Assembly: GCA_040791665.1 (NCBI GenBank)
Contig: JBFNNX010000014.1
Span: forward strand, 209,593 to 273,592
Length of the DNA stretch: 64,000 bases
DNA from: Thiodiazotropha sp040791665
Lineage (GTDB): Bacteria > Pseudomonadota > Gammaproteobacteria > Chromatiales > Chromatiaceae
Direction: 5' to 3'
Below, piece by piece: positions 54,446 through 62,561 of the stretch (position 1 is its first letter; each line of letters opens with the position of its first letter). The notes under the pieces are model-generated. The model did no database searches. It worked only from the letters and a program-made list of their open reading frames with translations, and was not told the DNA's origin. A program made the position numbers and the translations under genes.

Positions 54446-54979
54446 TTACTCTTCTTTGTGAAGCCGCCGCCAAGGCAGGCTGGTGGGTTTTAACGCGTTC
54501 CCATTGGCTTTGGTCAGTGCAATGTCATAGGCATCGGCCAAGTTCTTCTCGTTGAGTACCGCATCCGCTGATCCTACCGTGAGGGTGGTGCCTTGGTGCA
54601 GGCGTTGTAGTCGATGGCAGTAGTGGGCGGCGAGGCTCAGGTCGTGGAGAACGAGGATGACCGAATGGCCGCTTTTGCAGTGTTGTCTCAGCAGGTTCAT
54701 GACGTCGAGCTGATGGGCAGGATCGAGGGCGGAGGCCGGTTCGTCCGCCAGCAGATCGGTCTGGCCGGTGACCTGGTCGGTCTGTCTCTCCCGGATCCTG
54801 CCAGGACTCCAGGTAGGGAATGTGGCCGAGTTCGATGATCCTTTCCACACTCACGGGCCAGGCGATCTCGCTGAGCTGGTGGAAGTAGGCGATGCGTCGG
54901 GCTCGCTGTGATTGTGGAATCGGCTTGATCGCCTCTCCATCGAGGCTGAGTTCCCCGGAATCGGGTTCGATCACCCCGG
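54446..54979 (-). pseudogene. hmuV: hmuV fragment B (haem ABC transporter ATPase relic)
   Basis: Read leftwards it encodes GVIEPDSGELSLDGE, then ERIIELGHIPYLESWQDPG, then shifts frame and continues with QTDLLADEPASALDPAHQ to SLPWRRLHKEE. The Walker A region is missing at the truncated upstream end, and the LSGGEQ signature is missing through the same internal deletion as fragment A. Both frameshift and deletions make it dead. It precedes regulator copy 1, as the partial hmuV at 63696 precedes copy 2. Confidence 0.78.
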
Positions 54980-55202
54980 TAATACTTTATTGGTTTTATT
55001 GGGTGTCCCCTATTTTTTCTATTTTTTACCTGAAGCAAGCTAAATAATGAATCAGCCCCATGCTGAGGGTTGAGGTTGTTTCGGATTTCAGTTTCAGAGT
55101 GATTGACAGGGAAATCTGTCCCAGCAAACAAAGATTTTCAGTGTTATTTGATTGATGCAGGCTTGATAGAAATGGTCGTGATTCTAATGTAATTGGTACG
55201 CT
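54980..55202. other. Gap after hmuV fragment B
   Basis: About 220 bases, AT-rich, containing the word TGTCCCCTATTTT also seen near 58114. No gene was recognised. Confidence 0.4.
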
Positions 55203-56183
55203 TTAGAGTCGCTTTAGAGTGGGTGTCTTGTTTGTTTGTGACTTTAATGGTTCTGCTTCGTCTAATTGGTATGGATTCCATACTTTGGTAGGGCTATCTA
55301 CATTCGAGACGAAATCCGCCGACACGATGATGTGGTCAATTAGCGCATTGACAAAGTCACCCGTGTAGTTGTCCTTGAAACGCGCGGATGAGGGTTCCCA
55401 GCCATATTTACCGAATGCAGACCTCCCTAAGTGATACTGGAGAACTGTTTGACGGTCGAATACATCCCCTATAATCAACTCTACTGCGCTCTTTCCAAAT
55501 CGGCTCTCGTAATAATCGAAACCCGGGCCGTCATTGATATCACCCATTACGATGACCTTTCTCTGGGCGTTAAGCCATTCCTCTACTCGTTTTCGTATAG
55601 ATTGACACTCAGCGAAAAGTTTTCTTCGGTTTCGTTCAGAAGCTCTGTCGAAATTGAGTCGGTCCATCGAGCTGAAGATCCCTTTGGATTTGGTGTGCAC
55701 GACAAGTAGCCAGAAATCGTCACCACCATCCGCACGGGTAATTTTAGCCTCTAGGGGAGGTCTATAATGCTTGTAGACCTCGTATATTTTGTCACCATCG
55801 CTATCGGCCTGAAACGACTCATCAAATCTGGGATTCTTTACCGCACCTGCACTGCCGCCGGGATCATGCGTTGCAGAGACAATATTCGGATCATATAAAA
55901 GTGCAATCTCTTGTCTTCCTGGCGACGGAAATCCAATCATCGCCCTATTTTGTCGTAGGCCATGCTGGGATGCGAAATTCTCCAAAGCTTCTACAGTACT
56001 TCTTTGTCCCGTAGTAGTAGTGGTATTCGGCGCTTCAGTCATGCCAACGATATCCGGATCAATCGTGGAAATCACAGAAGAGACACCATTAAATTTCGTC
56101 TGAGCTTCCTGTGTATTCTTCAAGCTATTATCTGCTTCGAAATGGTCGTCAAACCATTCGATGTTATATGCCATCACTCTCAT
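55203..56183 (-). CDS. Endonuclease/exonuclease/phosphatase family protein
   Basis: A 326-residue EEP-fold enzyme. The start AYNIEWFDDHF carries the first metal-binding Asn, WLLVVHTKSK the catalytic His, VIVMGDINDGPGFDYY the second metal site, and NALIDHIIVSADF the C-terminal catalytic His. These are the four hallmark segments of Mg-dependent nucleases and phosphodiesterases. The start is ATG 56183 with AAGGAGAGGG upstream; the frame opens further. It lies inside the island between hmuV copies. Substrate unknown (DNA, RNA or phospholipid head group). Confidence 0.82.
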   Translation of the reverse strand: MRVMAYNIEWFDDHFEADNSLKNTQEAQTKFNGVSSVISTIDPDIVGMTEAPNTTTTTGQRSTVEALENFASQHGLRQNRAMIGFPSPGRQEIALLYDPNIVSATHDPGGSAGAVKNPRFDESFQADSDGDKIYEVYKHYRPPLEAKITRADGGDDFWLLVVHTKSKGIFSSMDRLNFDRASERNRRKLFAECQSIRKRVEEWLNAQRKVIVMGDINDGPGFDYYESRFGKSAVELIIGDVFDRQTVLQYHLGRSAFGKYGWEPSSARFKDNYTGDFVNALIDHIIVSADFVSNVDSPTKVWNPYQLDEAEPLKSQTNKTPTLKRL

Positions 56184-56510
56184 TACCCTCTCCTTATACG
56201 ATTTCCATCGCAACAGACATTGAATCACGCAGCCGGTGAGTATCGGCCCACACTCTTATTACAAAATCTGGCAAGTGATTGTTGTCGCTCCCTCACTAAC
56301 ACGATAATCAGTCGTTAAATCACCACAGAATGCCAGCCCATTGCGTCTCTGTCTGTAGTCATTTTCCTACATGGATTCACGCCTCCTTTGCACTTATATG
56401 GCTGCTTCCGTTACTCTATGCCCCGTCCACGGGTTGTCGTTAAGACATTGGATGCAATTTGCGTCCTGTGGACAGGGAAATTTACATGGATAGCAACAAG
56501 GAGAAATCAC
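56184..56510. other. 327-bp gap without a supported gene
   Basis: Divergent leader of the nuclease gene and the hypothetical gene at 56511. Open frames here lack ribosome-binding sites. No operator was recognised. Confidence 0.4.
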
Positions 56511-56975
56511 ATGTCTCAGAACCTCATTTCGGCCGAGTTTCCTGAAGCCGATCAACAGGCGGCGCTGGCCGCGATTCAACAGATTCAGTCCCTCTCTTTT
56601 CTCATCGGGCTGAGCAATAGCGACAAGCAGAGCCTGAACAAGATGGGCGACAAGAGCCGCACCTTTGTCGAGCAGGCCCTGACCGTGGCGCAACAGAACC
56701 CGGAGATGCTGCCGGTGCGCTTCGATCTGGCGGAGTTCGAGCGGGACGTGGCGCTCTATCAGGCGCTCTATCCCGTCAGCGTGGCGCTGAGCAAGCTCAA
56801 CGAACTGGTAGAGGGCACCCTGATGGCAGTGGGCAGCGATGCCTATACCACGGCGCTCGATGTCTACGCCTATTCCAAGCTCACCGAGGGGGTGACGGGG
56901 CTGGAGGCGCTACGTTCATCCCTGGGCAATCGGTTCCGTGGCGGTCAACGTCGTGAGGTTGCGGCCGAGACCTGA
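56511..56975 (+). CDS. Hypothetical helical protein, 154 residues
   Basis: A soluble, mostly helical protein (Ala-, Gln- and Leu-rich, e.g. AALAAIQQIQSLSFLIGLSN). Start ATG 56511 with AAGGAGA nine bases upstream; earlier in-frame starts lack a ribosome-binding site. No family recognised. Base composition is closer to the GC-richer backbone than to the rest of this island. A GC-rich hairpin follows. Confidence 0.65.
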   Translation: MSQNLISAEFPEADQQAALAAIQQIQSLSFLIGLSNSDKQSLNKMGDKSRTFVEQALTVAQQNPEMLPVRFDLAEFERDVALYQALYPVSVALSKLNELVEGTLMAVGSDAYTTALDVYAYSKLTEGVTGLEALRSSLGNRFRGGQRREVAAET

Positions 56976-56985
56976 GCCTGCTGAC

Positions 56986-57007
56986 TGGCCGGGCGTCTGC
57001 CCGGCCA
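56986..57007 (+). terminator. Strong GC hairpin after the hypothetical gene (no T-run)
   Basis: TGGCCGGGC-GTCT-GCCCGGCCA is a perfect nine-pair stem with a four-base loop, about 10 bases after the stop. Without a T-run it may pause or protect RNA rather than terminate alone. Confidence 0.45.
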
Positions 57008-57029
57008 CCGATCACGATCCTATGACCCT

Positions 57030-57290
57030 CGCTAGCGATGCCTTTTGCCTCGTCCGCGAAGCCTTTAGCCCGGCTCACGAAGCTTTTTTTCCAATGCATC
57101 GATGTCTTTTTCCGCGTTTTTGAACCGATTTACCCCGATTTCCAAGCTTTTTGCTTCGACCACGAACCGATTTGGTGCATTGCCGAAGGATTTTCGCCTC
57201 GAAAACGACTGAATTCGCTCCGCGACTGAAGTTTTTTGCGTCGTTTGCGAGGCTTTTTGCTACGTCATCGAGGGCATTTACCTCCAAAAG
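57030..57290 (-). repeat. Degenerate 21-bp (seven-residue) tandem repeat region
   Basis: On the minus strand the reading gives seven-residue units such as KSLANDA, KNFSRGA, KSVRGRS, KSVQKRG, and, after a frame change at a run of seven A/T bases near 57085, KGFADEA and KGIASEG. The unit pattern is K-x-h-x-x-x-A/G. This looks like a once-continuous coiled or repeat protein that has decayed, or a repeat array drifting without function. Confidence 0.5.
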
Positions 57291-57456
57291 CCAGATTATT
57301 TAGTCTGTAAATCGAGCTTGGGGCATGGCTGGTGAGCCATAAGGCACTGTTAGTTTGAGCTATTGGGGTGACCGTGGCGCTATTTGTTTGGCCGCTTCAA
57401 TCGTAGACCCGGTAGTTATCAGTTTAAGGAGTCTGAGTCCTTTATCTGGGGTATTT

Positions 57457-57636
57457 CTACACTTCTGAAGTACCTGACGCCAAAATTACCAAACACCCTT
57501 TGCGAACAATGATATTGACCTGAGAGCCAACTTTAAACCCAGCCTCCTCTAGCCATCGCCCCTTGAGCGGCAAGGAGGCCACAGACTTATGAGAAAAGTG
57601 CCGTACCACCTTTAGTTCGCGGAATTCTTTGTTCAT
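57457..57636 (-). CDS. SymE-like toxin
   Basis: A 59-residue protein not long enough to be found by size alone, read leftwards from the ATG at 57636 with GGA five bases upstream. The core LPLKGRWLEEAGFKVGSQV followed by GCLVIL matches the SymE family, small AbrB-fold proteins known in E. coli as SOS-induced toxins that block translation and condense the nucleoid. It is divergent from an XRE-type gene with two palindromic sites between them. In E. coli the antitoxin is an antisense RNA; here the HTH protein may play that role, which is inference. Confidence 0.72.
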   Translation of the reverse strand: MNKEFRELKVVRHFSHKSVASLPLKGRWLEEAGFKVGSQVNIIVRKGCLVILASGTSEV

Positions 57637-57658
57637 CTATCCAAACTCAATAGCATTT

Positions 57659-57674
57659 GCTCCGAATACGGAGC
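57659..57674. promoter_or_regulatory. Palindromic operator 1 between symE-like and xre genes
   Basis: GCTCCGAATACGGAGC is an inverted repeat with six-base arms, 22 bases before the symE-like start. It matches operator 2 (57705-57720) at 13 of 16 positions, 46 bases away centre to centre, so both sites probably bind the XRE protein. Confidence 0.7.
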
Positions 57675-57704
57675 AATTCTGACATTTGACTCTGTGAAAA
57701 TCAA

Positions 57705-57720
57705 GCTCCGATATCGGAGC
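57705..57720. promoter_or_regulatory. Palindromic operator 2, overlapping the xre ribosome-binding site
   Basis: GCTCCGATATCGGAGC is a perfect 16-bp palindrome ending seven bases before the xre ATG; its GGAG arm doubles as the ribosome-binding site, so protein binding would shut off its own gene. Confidence 0.75.
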
Positions 57721-57727
57721 AAAACAA

Positions 57728-57937
57728 ATGAACCTGATTGGGCCGAAAGTAAGAGAACTAAGAGAGAAACAGCAGCTCACACAAGAGGAGCTTGTGACCA
57801 GATGCAACTTGCTTGAATGGGATATTAGCCGAGGGACCTTGGCAAAAATTGAAGCTCAAGTACGAAGGGTAACGGATGAAGAAGTTGCTTTACTAGCTAA
57901 AGCCCTCAGAGTTGATATTAACGAGCTCTACGAATAA
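57728..57937 (+). CDS. XRE-family helix-turn-helix regulator (likely antitoxin/repressor)
   Basis: A 69-residue single-domain DNA-binding protein of the Cro/C1 type: RELREKQQLTQEELVTRCN followed by ISRGTLAKIEAQ (recognition helix) and LLAKALRVDINELYE. It is divergent from the symE-like gene, and two palindromes lie between the starts, one overlapping its own ribosome-binding site, the layout of autoregulated repressors in toxin-antitoxin modules and phages. Its DNA-binding role is clear; an antitoxin role is inference. Confidence 0.8.
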   Translation: MNLIGPKVRELREKQQLTQEELVTRCNLLEWDISRGTLAKIEAQVRRVTDEEVALLAKALRVDINELYE

Positions 57938-57998
57938 CTAAACACCTAACGTTAGAATTCTGGGAGCGGATGACTTGTTAGAGCTGGTATGGTTCTGG

Positions 57999-58057
57999 AA
58001 AAAGGGGTTGGTGATAATTAAGAATACAAAAGATTATCATTTGTCACCGACCCTTTT
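57999..58057. repeat. Short palindromic intergenic repeat, copy b
   Basis: AAAAAGGGGTTGGTGATAAT...ATCATTTGTCACCGACCCTTTTT, an imperfect palindrome that would fold into a long stem, lies in the gap between the xre gene and the convergent HEPN-like gene and ends in a T-run, so it could act as a bidirectional terminator. Confidence 0.6.
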
Positions 58058-58129
58058 TGTTCAAGGTTTATTACACTATTGACGGCTGTTACTGAATGTT
58101 TAATGTGGTCTGTCCCCTATTTACGAGAG

Positions 58130-59101
58130 TTAATATTCGTTAAAATCTGGCTCATAAGTGTGAGCGGATTCAACTTCATCACGAGCTTCTTGCAGGTCAT
58201 CTTCAGTGTACAGTTCGAAAAAATCAGCTGCTGTATATGTTGTTTTTTCCGAAAAAGTATCACCTAAACCACATGCTGATAATTTTGAATATCCGGATAT
58301 TTTTAAGCCGCATGCTATACACTCAAAAGATGAAGGTAACATAGACTGTCTTTGAATAACCTCATCTTCATCTTCGACAATTTCAGTTGTTACTGCTCCA
58401 ACCGCAGAGCCATGCAATAGTGCAGTTGAAGAACAAGAAGGGCATTTGACTCTATGCCCAGATTGCCTCGTTGCCCATGTTTTAGCCTGTAATGAAGCAT
58501 CTTCTTTTTCCTGTGGCGATTTGTTTGACCAAACTTTTGAATAGGCAGAAATATCCTGCTTTACTGCTTTAGCTGCGACATCACTTAGTGACTCAATCAA
58601 GGCCTCTGCGTGATTTGGATCCTCAATAAAATCAGCCAAGGATTTGCCCATTGACTTCAATAAAATGTCGCAGGACTGGTAGAATTTTGGTAGCCAGTTT
58701 GCAGTGCCACCTTTCCCGAAAATCACCTCCCCAGTGTGTAATTCTGCATTTCTATCGTCTGTATGCTTTGAGCAGAAACCAGCCATCTCCTCTGTGAATT
58801 CAGGTAGAAGCTCAGTCAGGCGCGCCAGCACCTCTTTGGTTGATATAGAAACCGGAGAAAACTTTTTTGCAGTTGGGGCATTTCCTAATGCATAAGTTAT
58901 ATTTCTCCAGTTTTTAGAATCAGCCAGTAAAACCGGTGAGATTTTTGATAAAGCAGATCTAGCCAAAAGTTCCAGCGATAACGCTGACCAAAGACCATAC
59001 TGCCAGTCATCAGCTATACTGCCTTCCATTTGTTGTATATAAATCAAAGATTTAGCATATAGAGAGTCGGAATTCCATGGATTATTAGTTACACTTGCCA
59101 C
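58130..59101 (-). CDS. HEPN-like protein with C-terminal zinc ribbon
   Basis: A 323-residue protein of unassigned function. The middle carries RNAELHTGE (R-x4-H), the catalytic motif of HEPN-fold RNases, in a helical setting; the second half has a four-cysteine zinc ribbon (CPSCSS...CIACGL). HEPN proteins are frequent in toxin-antitoxin, abortive infection and other defence loci. Start is GTG at 59101 with a purine-rich AGAGAAGA upstream. AT-rich, foreign-looking. Confidence 0.6.
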   Translation of the reverse strand: MASVTNNPWNSDSLYAKSLIYIQQMEGSIADDWQYGLWSALSLELLARSALSKISPVLLADSKNWRNITYALGNAPTAKKFSPVSISTKEVLARLTELLPEFTEEMAGFCSKHTDDRNAELHTGEVIFGKGGTANWLPKFYQSCDILLKSMGKSLADFIEDPNHAEALIESLSDVAAKAVKQDISAYSKVWSNKSPQEKEDASLQAKTWATRQSGHRVKCPSCSSTALLHGSAVGAVTTEIVEDEDEVIQRQSMLPSSFECIACGLKISGYSKLSACGLGDTFSEKTTYTAADFFELYTEDDLQEARDEVESAHTYEPDFNEY

Positions 59102-59110
59102 TATTCTTCT

Positions 59111-59779
59111 CTAGTTAATGTAAATTCTCTCAATTTCACGCTCACAACATTCGTTAGGAACGCTAGAACGACCATGAAGGTTAACGTGGTTATTTAAAAT
59201 AAGTGTGTCACCACTGTCTATCAACTTATAGTCAACCGCCTTCTCGACAACCTCTTTTGCTTCGATGGTTTTCTTGATTATTTTTGCTTGTTCATTTTGA
59301 GGCACTAAAAATAAAGAATCCCAGCGAATTCCTTGTTCTTTTTTCCCACCAAACAATAGGGGTAACAAGCATATCTCTGATTTCTGCATCCTTTGTCTTG
59401 GAGATACGACGGCTCGACGAATACCTTTCTGGCTTAATTCATTGTAAATTAATTTTAAGGGAAGTATTTTTGTAGAGACTTCCTTAAACCCCTTGATACA
59501 TCTAAGCATGAGGATTTTTGGCGGAATTGACCAGTGAGCTAGGTCAGTATGGAGTGGAAATTCATTTAAGCCGTAATAGCCACTATATTGGTTTTTTAAT
59601 GAGTCAGATGTTTTTTTTGGGAAGAGCTTTTGAATATTAGGAATCTTATCATGACCAAACATTTCAGAAACCTGAGTAACATGACCAAGTGATTTAGCTA
59701 AATCCTCTATGGATGACTCTGGGTTCCATTTTGGTATAAAAATATACCCTTTATCGTTCAGTTCGTTTTTTATATCCAT
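59111..59779 (-). CDS. TauD/TfdA-like Fe(II)/2-oxoglutarate dioxygenase
   Basis: A 222-residue protein with the iron-binding H-x-D in NEFPLHTDLAHW near residue 81 and the distal His in ILNNHVNLHGRS near 200, the double-stranded beta-helix pattern of TauD-like oxygenases. The 2-oxoglutarate-binding Arg is not certain. It is 10 bases upstream of the HEPN-like gene on the same strand, so the pair is probably one operon. AT-rich. Confidence 0.72.
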   Translation of the reverse strand: MDIKNELNDKGYIFIPKWNPESSIEDLAKSLGHVTQVSEMFGHDKIPNIQKLFPKKTSDSLKNQYSGYYGLNEFPLHTDLAHWSIPPKILMLRCIKGFKEVSTKILPLKLIYNELSQKGIRRAVVSPRQRMQKSEICLLPLLFGGKKEQGIRWDSLFLVPQNEQAKIIKKTIEAKEVVEKAVDYKLIDSGDTLILNNHVNLHGRSSVPNECCEREIERIYIN

Positions 59780-59814
59780 TATTCACTCGAAATTCGATAA
59801 TGACCCTAACCGAG

Positions 59815-59875
59815 AAAAAGGGAGTCGGTGACAATTAAGAATACGATAGATTATCATTTATCACCGACCGCCTTT
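59815..59875. repeat. Short palindromic intergenic repeat, copy c (best preserved)
   Basis: AAAAAGGGAGTCGGTGACAA...TTATCACCGACCGCCTTTT pairs GTCGGTGA with TCACCGAC. It sits between the dioxygenase start and the convergent-side stop of the next gene. The same unit is at 52949 and 57999. Confidence 0.7.
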
Positions 59876-59881
59876 TATTCA

Positions 59882-60457
59882 TTAACCGCTACTTTCAGGC
59901 TCGAAAGTGAATCCACCTGTTGAACCTCCCCTTAGCCAATACTCTGGATGGTCTAGAAACTGTTTCCCCCAGTAGTCGATGAAGTGATCTGTAATTTCTT
60001 TTAACGCCGTGACCTTTTCTATGCTTAATTCGGAGCGCAAGTGATGATTTATTCCACAGTAATAAGTGGAGCGAGCTTCATATTCTTCTTGTGTAATCAT
60101 TTCATCGACCTTCTCAAGCTTCATCTTGGGGTGTACAAGAGCATTTCTAATGTTAAATATGGAAATTGCCTTTTTGTTTAGATCCAAATCAACATCAAAA
60201 ACTTTGTCTGATATTTCTCCAATAATTAAGCATTTTTCTTTGAATCCAAGTTTTCTTTCCAACCCATCCCATGAATTGATTTTCATTTTCCCAACCACAT
60301 TGATGAAGGCTTCAAGCCGAATTGCACAGAGAACAGGGATAATGAACCTCAACTGCCTTTCTCCGTTGCTCCAGAGCTTGAAGACCATTTCAAGGTTCTC
60401 TGTCAGGTCCTGGTACAGGGAATCTCTTGAAATGTCTTCGTGACGAATGTTGTTCAT
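59882..60457 (-). CDS. HEPN-like protein
   Basis: A 191-residue protein. ISIFNIRNALVHPKMKLEK contains the R-x4-H motif of the HEPN RNase fold in the expected helical context after about 105 residues of helix. No second domain is visible. It is a different protein from the 58130 product. The function in this island is not established; an RNA-targeting defence or toxin role is possible. AT-rich composition. Confidence 0.6.
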   Translation of the reverse strand: MNNIRHEDISRDSLYQDLTENLEMVFKLWSNGERQLRFIIPVLCAIRLEAFINVVGKMKINSWDGLERKLGFKEKCLIIGEISDKVFDVDLDLNKKAISIFNIRNALVHPKMKLEKVDEMITQEEYEARSTYYCGINHHLRSELSIEKVTALKEITDHFIDYWGKQFLDHPEYWLRGGSTGGFTFEPESSG

Positions 60458-60529
60458 ACTGTTAACGGTTTCATAAGTGGTACTCAGAGAACCGCCCCAA
60501 CGAACACGGGGAGTGACTTAATGTTTTTG

Positions 60530-61261
60530 TTAGAGATTTTCATATAAACCATAAAACGCTATTACTGACAGAGCAAGTGGAAACAAAAAATCAAACAAAA
60601 ACCACCTTGCATTCTGACTCTTAAGAAATAGTTTATACCAACCATCAAATCTCTTTAGTGACACTGGAATCCTTTCGGTGGTAGTGACCCCTTCTATTTG
60701 CTGCACATTTTGTTTGAAAGTAATTAACTCTTTATTAAGTTCCATAAGTGAACCCTGAATATCAACAGCATTATCGGGATATTGCTTTGAGTCCTCTAAT
60801 AACTTTCTTTCTATAGACTCTATTTTTTTAATTGTGTCATAGAGCAATGACAAAGTTCTTTGTTGTTGACGCCACCAGTTGTATAAAGTGGATTGACGAG
60901 GGTCAGTAGGATAATCTGCCTCCTTGCTTCCAAATGTACCTGCGGTAACAAATGTTGTTTTTGTGCCAGTTATTCGTAACCTCCATTCCATGAAGTTATC
61001 CACTATCACCCAAATATAGTGAAAGCATAAGTAGCCAACTAATAATAAAAGGAGAATTAGAATATGTGTATGGTTAAGATTTTCTAGTCGAATTCCAAAA
61101 ATAGTTGACTCTTTGCTAACTAATATCGATGTAAATGACAGTCCAATTCCTAAGATTGAACAAAAAACAAGACTATTTTTAACTCTCCTTGCGTAATCAG
61201 AAAGCTCAATGAAAACCGGCTCTCCAAGTACTTTTTCAGTTGATGCGTAATCCTTATTCAA
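60530..61261 (-). CDS. Membrane protein of unknown function
   Basis: A 243-residue protein with two transmembrane segments in the first half (about residues 30-51 and 66-87), a charged coiled-coil-like middle (about 130-190) and a final helix at the C-terminus. The start is TTG at 61261 with TGAGG six bases upstream. No family recognised. AT-rich, and on the same strand as the neighbouring HEPN-like gene. Confidence 0.6.
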   Translation of the reverse strand: MNKDYASTEKVLGEPVFIELSDYARRVKNSLVFCSILGIGLSFTSILVSKESTIFGIRLENLNHTHILILLLLLVGYLCFHYIWVIVDNFMEWRLRITGTKTTFVTAGTFGSKEADYPTDPRQSTLYNWWRQQQRTLSLLYDTIKKIESIERKLLEDSKQYPDNAVDIQGSLMELNKELITFKQNVQQIEGVTTTERIPVSLKRFDGWYKLFLKSQNARWFLFDFLFPLALSVIAFYGLYENL

Positions 61262-61536
61262 AACAACCTCATAAAATCTCTAACGGGCGATTATGTGGAC
61301 GGCACGAATATTGTGATATGCGGAAAAAAGTTCTCATCTCTCTCCTTGTCTGGGAATCGAGAGATCACTGGCAGTTGTCGGTTTGATTTGATGGAAAATA
61401 GCATCCTGCCAGAGAGGATTCCCTTAGTATTCTTTAGGTTACCAGAAGTCACCGTTAAAGCTAAATAGTCAGGAAGCCGGTTCCTGCTCGGCTGGCTGTA
61501 GATTGTTCAAGGGTTAATGGATCTGGTTGATCCTCG

Positions 61537-62322
61537 TTAATCTTCCTTGTGAAGCCGCCGCCAAGGCAGACTGAACAGCGAGACGGTCTCTGTCGGTGGA
61601 TTGATTGCGATCTCGTAGGCCTGCTTAAGGTTCTCCTCCGACAAGACTGTTTCGACTTCGCCGTCGGCGAGGGTGCTGCCTTCATAGAGCAGTTGCAGTC
61701 GCTGGCAGTAGTGGGCTGCAAGGTTGAGGTCGTGCAGGACGACGATGACGGCGTGTCCCGCCTCGCAGTGTTCGCTGAGCAGGGTCATGACGTCGAGTTG
61801 GTGGGCGGGGTCGAGGGCGGAGACGGGTTCGTCCGCCAGCAGGATGTCGGGTTCGGTGACCAGGGCGCGGGCGAGCAGGACCCTGGCCTGTTCGCCGCCG
61901 GAGAGGGTGTTGAATGCACGATGCCGCAGGGCGAGCAGGTCGGTCTGGCAGATGACCCGTTCGATCAGCTTTCGGTCCTCTTGCCCGGGGGCCTGCCAGG
62001 GCTCCAGGTGGGGGGTGCGGCCAAGGGCGACGATCCGCTCCACGCTCATGGGCCAGGCGATCTCGCTCAGTTGGGGCAGATAGGCGATACGCCGCGCACG
62101 CTCGCTGCGTGGGACCGAGCTGATGGGTGTCCCGTTGAGTGTGAGGCTGCCGGTGTCCGCCTCGATCACACCGGCCAGCAGGCGTAGCAGGGTGCTTTTG
62201 CCTGCGCCGTTGGGACCGATGAGGCCCAGCATCTCTCCCCGCTCGAGGACGATATCCACGTCCTGCAGGATGGGTTGGTTGTTCCGTGTCACAAAGAGCG
62301 ACTCGCCGTAGAGCAGACTCAT
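61537..62322 (-). CDS. hmuV: Haem ABC transporter ATP-binding protein
   Basis: A complete 261-residue ABC ATPase with Walker A GPNGAGKSTLL (about 36-46), signature TLSGGEQARVLLARAL near 142, Walker B DILLADEPVSALDP near 162 and the switch His in VVLHDLNLAAHYC. It is the only intact hmuV in the window; three other copies are truncated or deleted. It overlaps the end of the hmuU permease relic by four bases (ATGA), as in a normal hmuTUV operon, though its permease gene is broken upstream. Confidence 0.9.
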   Translation of the reverse strand: MSLLYGESLFVTRNNQPILQDVDIVLERGEMLGLIGPNGAGKSTLLRLLAGVIEADTGSLTLNGTPISSVPRSERARRIAYLPQLSEIAWPMSVERIVALGRTPHLEPWQAPGQEDRKLIERVICQTDLLALRHRAFNTLSGGEQARVLLARALVTEPDILLADEPVSALDPAHQLDVMTLLSEHCEAGHAVIVVLHDLNLAAHYCQRLQLLYEGSTLADGEVETVLSEENLKQAYEIAINPPTETVSLFSLPWRRLHKED

Positions 62323-62522
62323 GACCCACGACCTCTGTGGTGCAGGATCAGCCAGAGGAAGAAGGGGGCGCCGATGAGGGAAGTGACCACGCCCACCTTG
62401 ATCTCGCCCTGTACCGGCATCAGACGTACCCCCATGTCGGCAAGCATCAGCAGCAGTGCGCCGCCCATGGCGCTGGCGGTCTCTTCCCCCAGGGTGAGGA
62501 GGACACGGGCCTGTTGGCGCAT
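62319..62522 (-). pseudogene. hmuU: hmuU permease C-terminal relic
   Basis: The last ~65 residues of a FecCD-type permease, ending with the family's terminal GEIKVGVVTSLIGAPFFLWLI and a stop overlapping hmuV. The rest of the permease is missing: upstream, at the junction word TTATCCCGCTAT (about 62522-62533), the regulator cassette copy 2 begins. So the haem permease here is disrupted unless a full copy exists elsewhere. Confidence 0.8.
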
Positions 62523-62561
62523 TATCCCGCTATTTAAACCACGCAGGGGATTGTTTTTACA

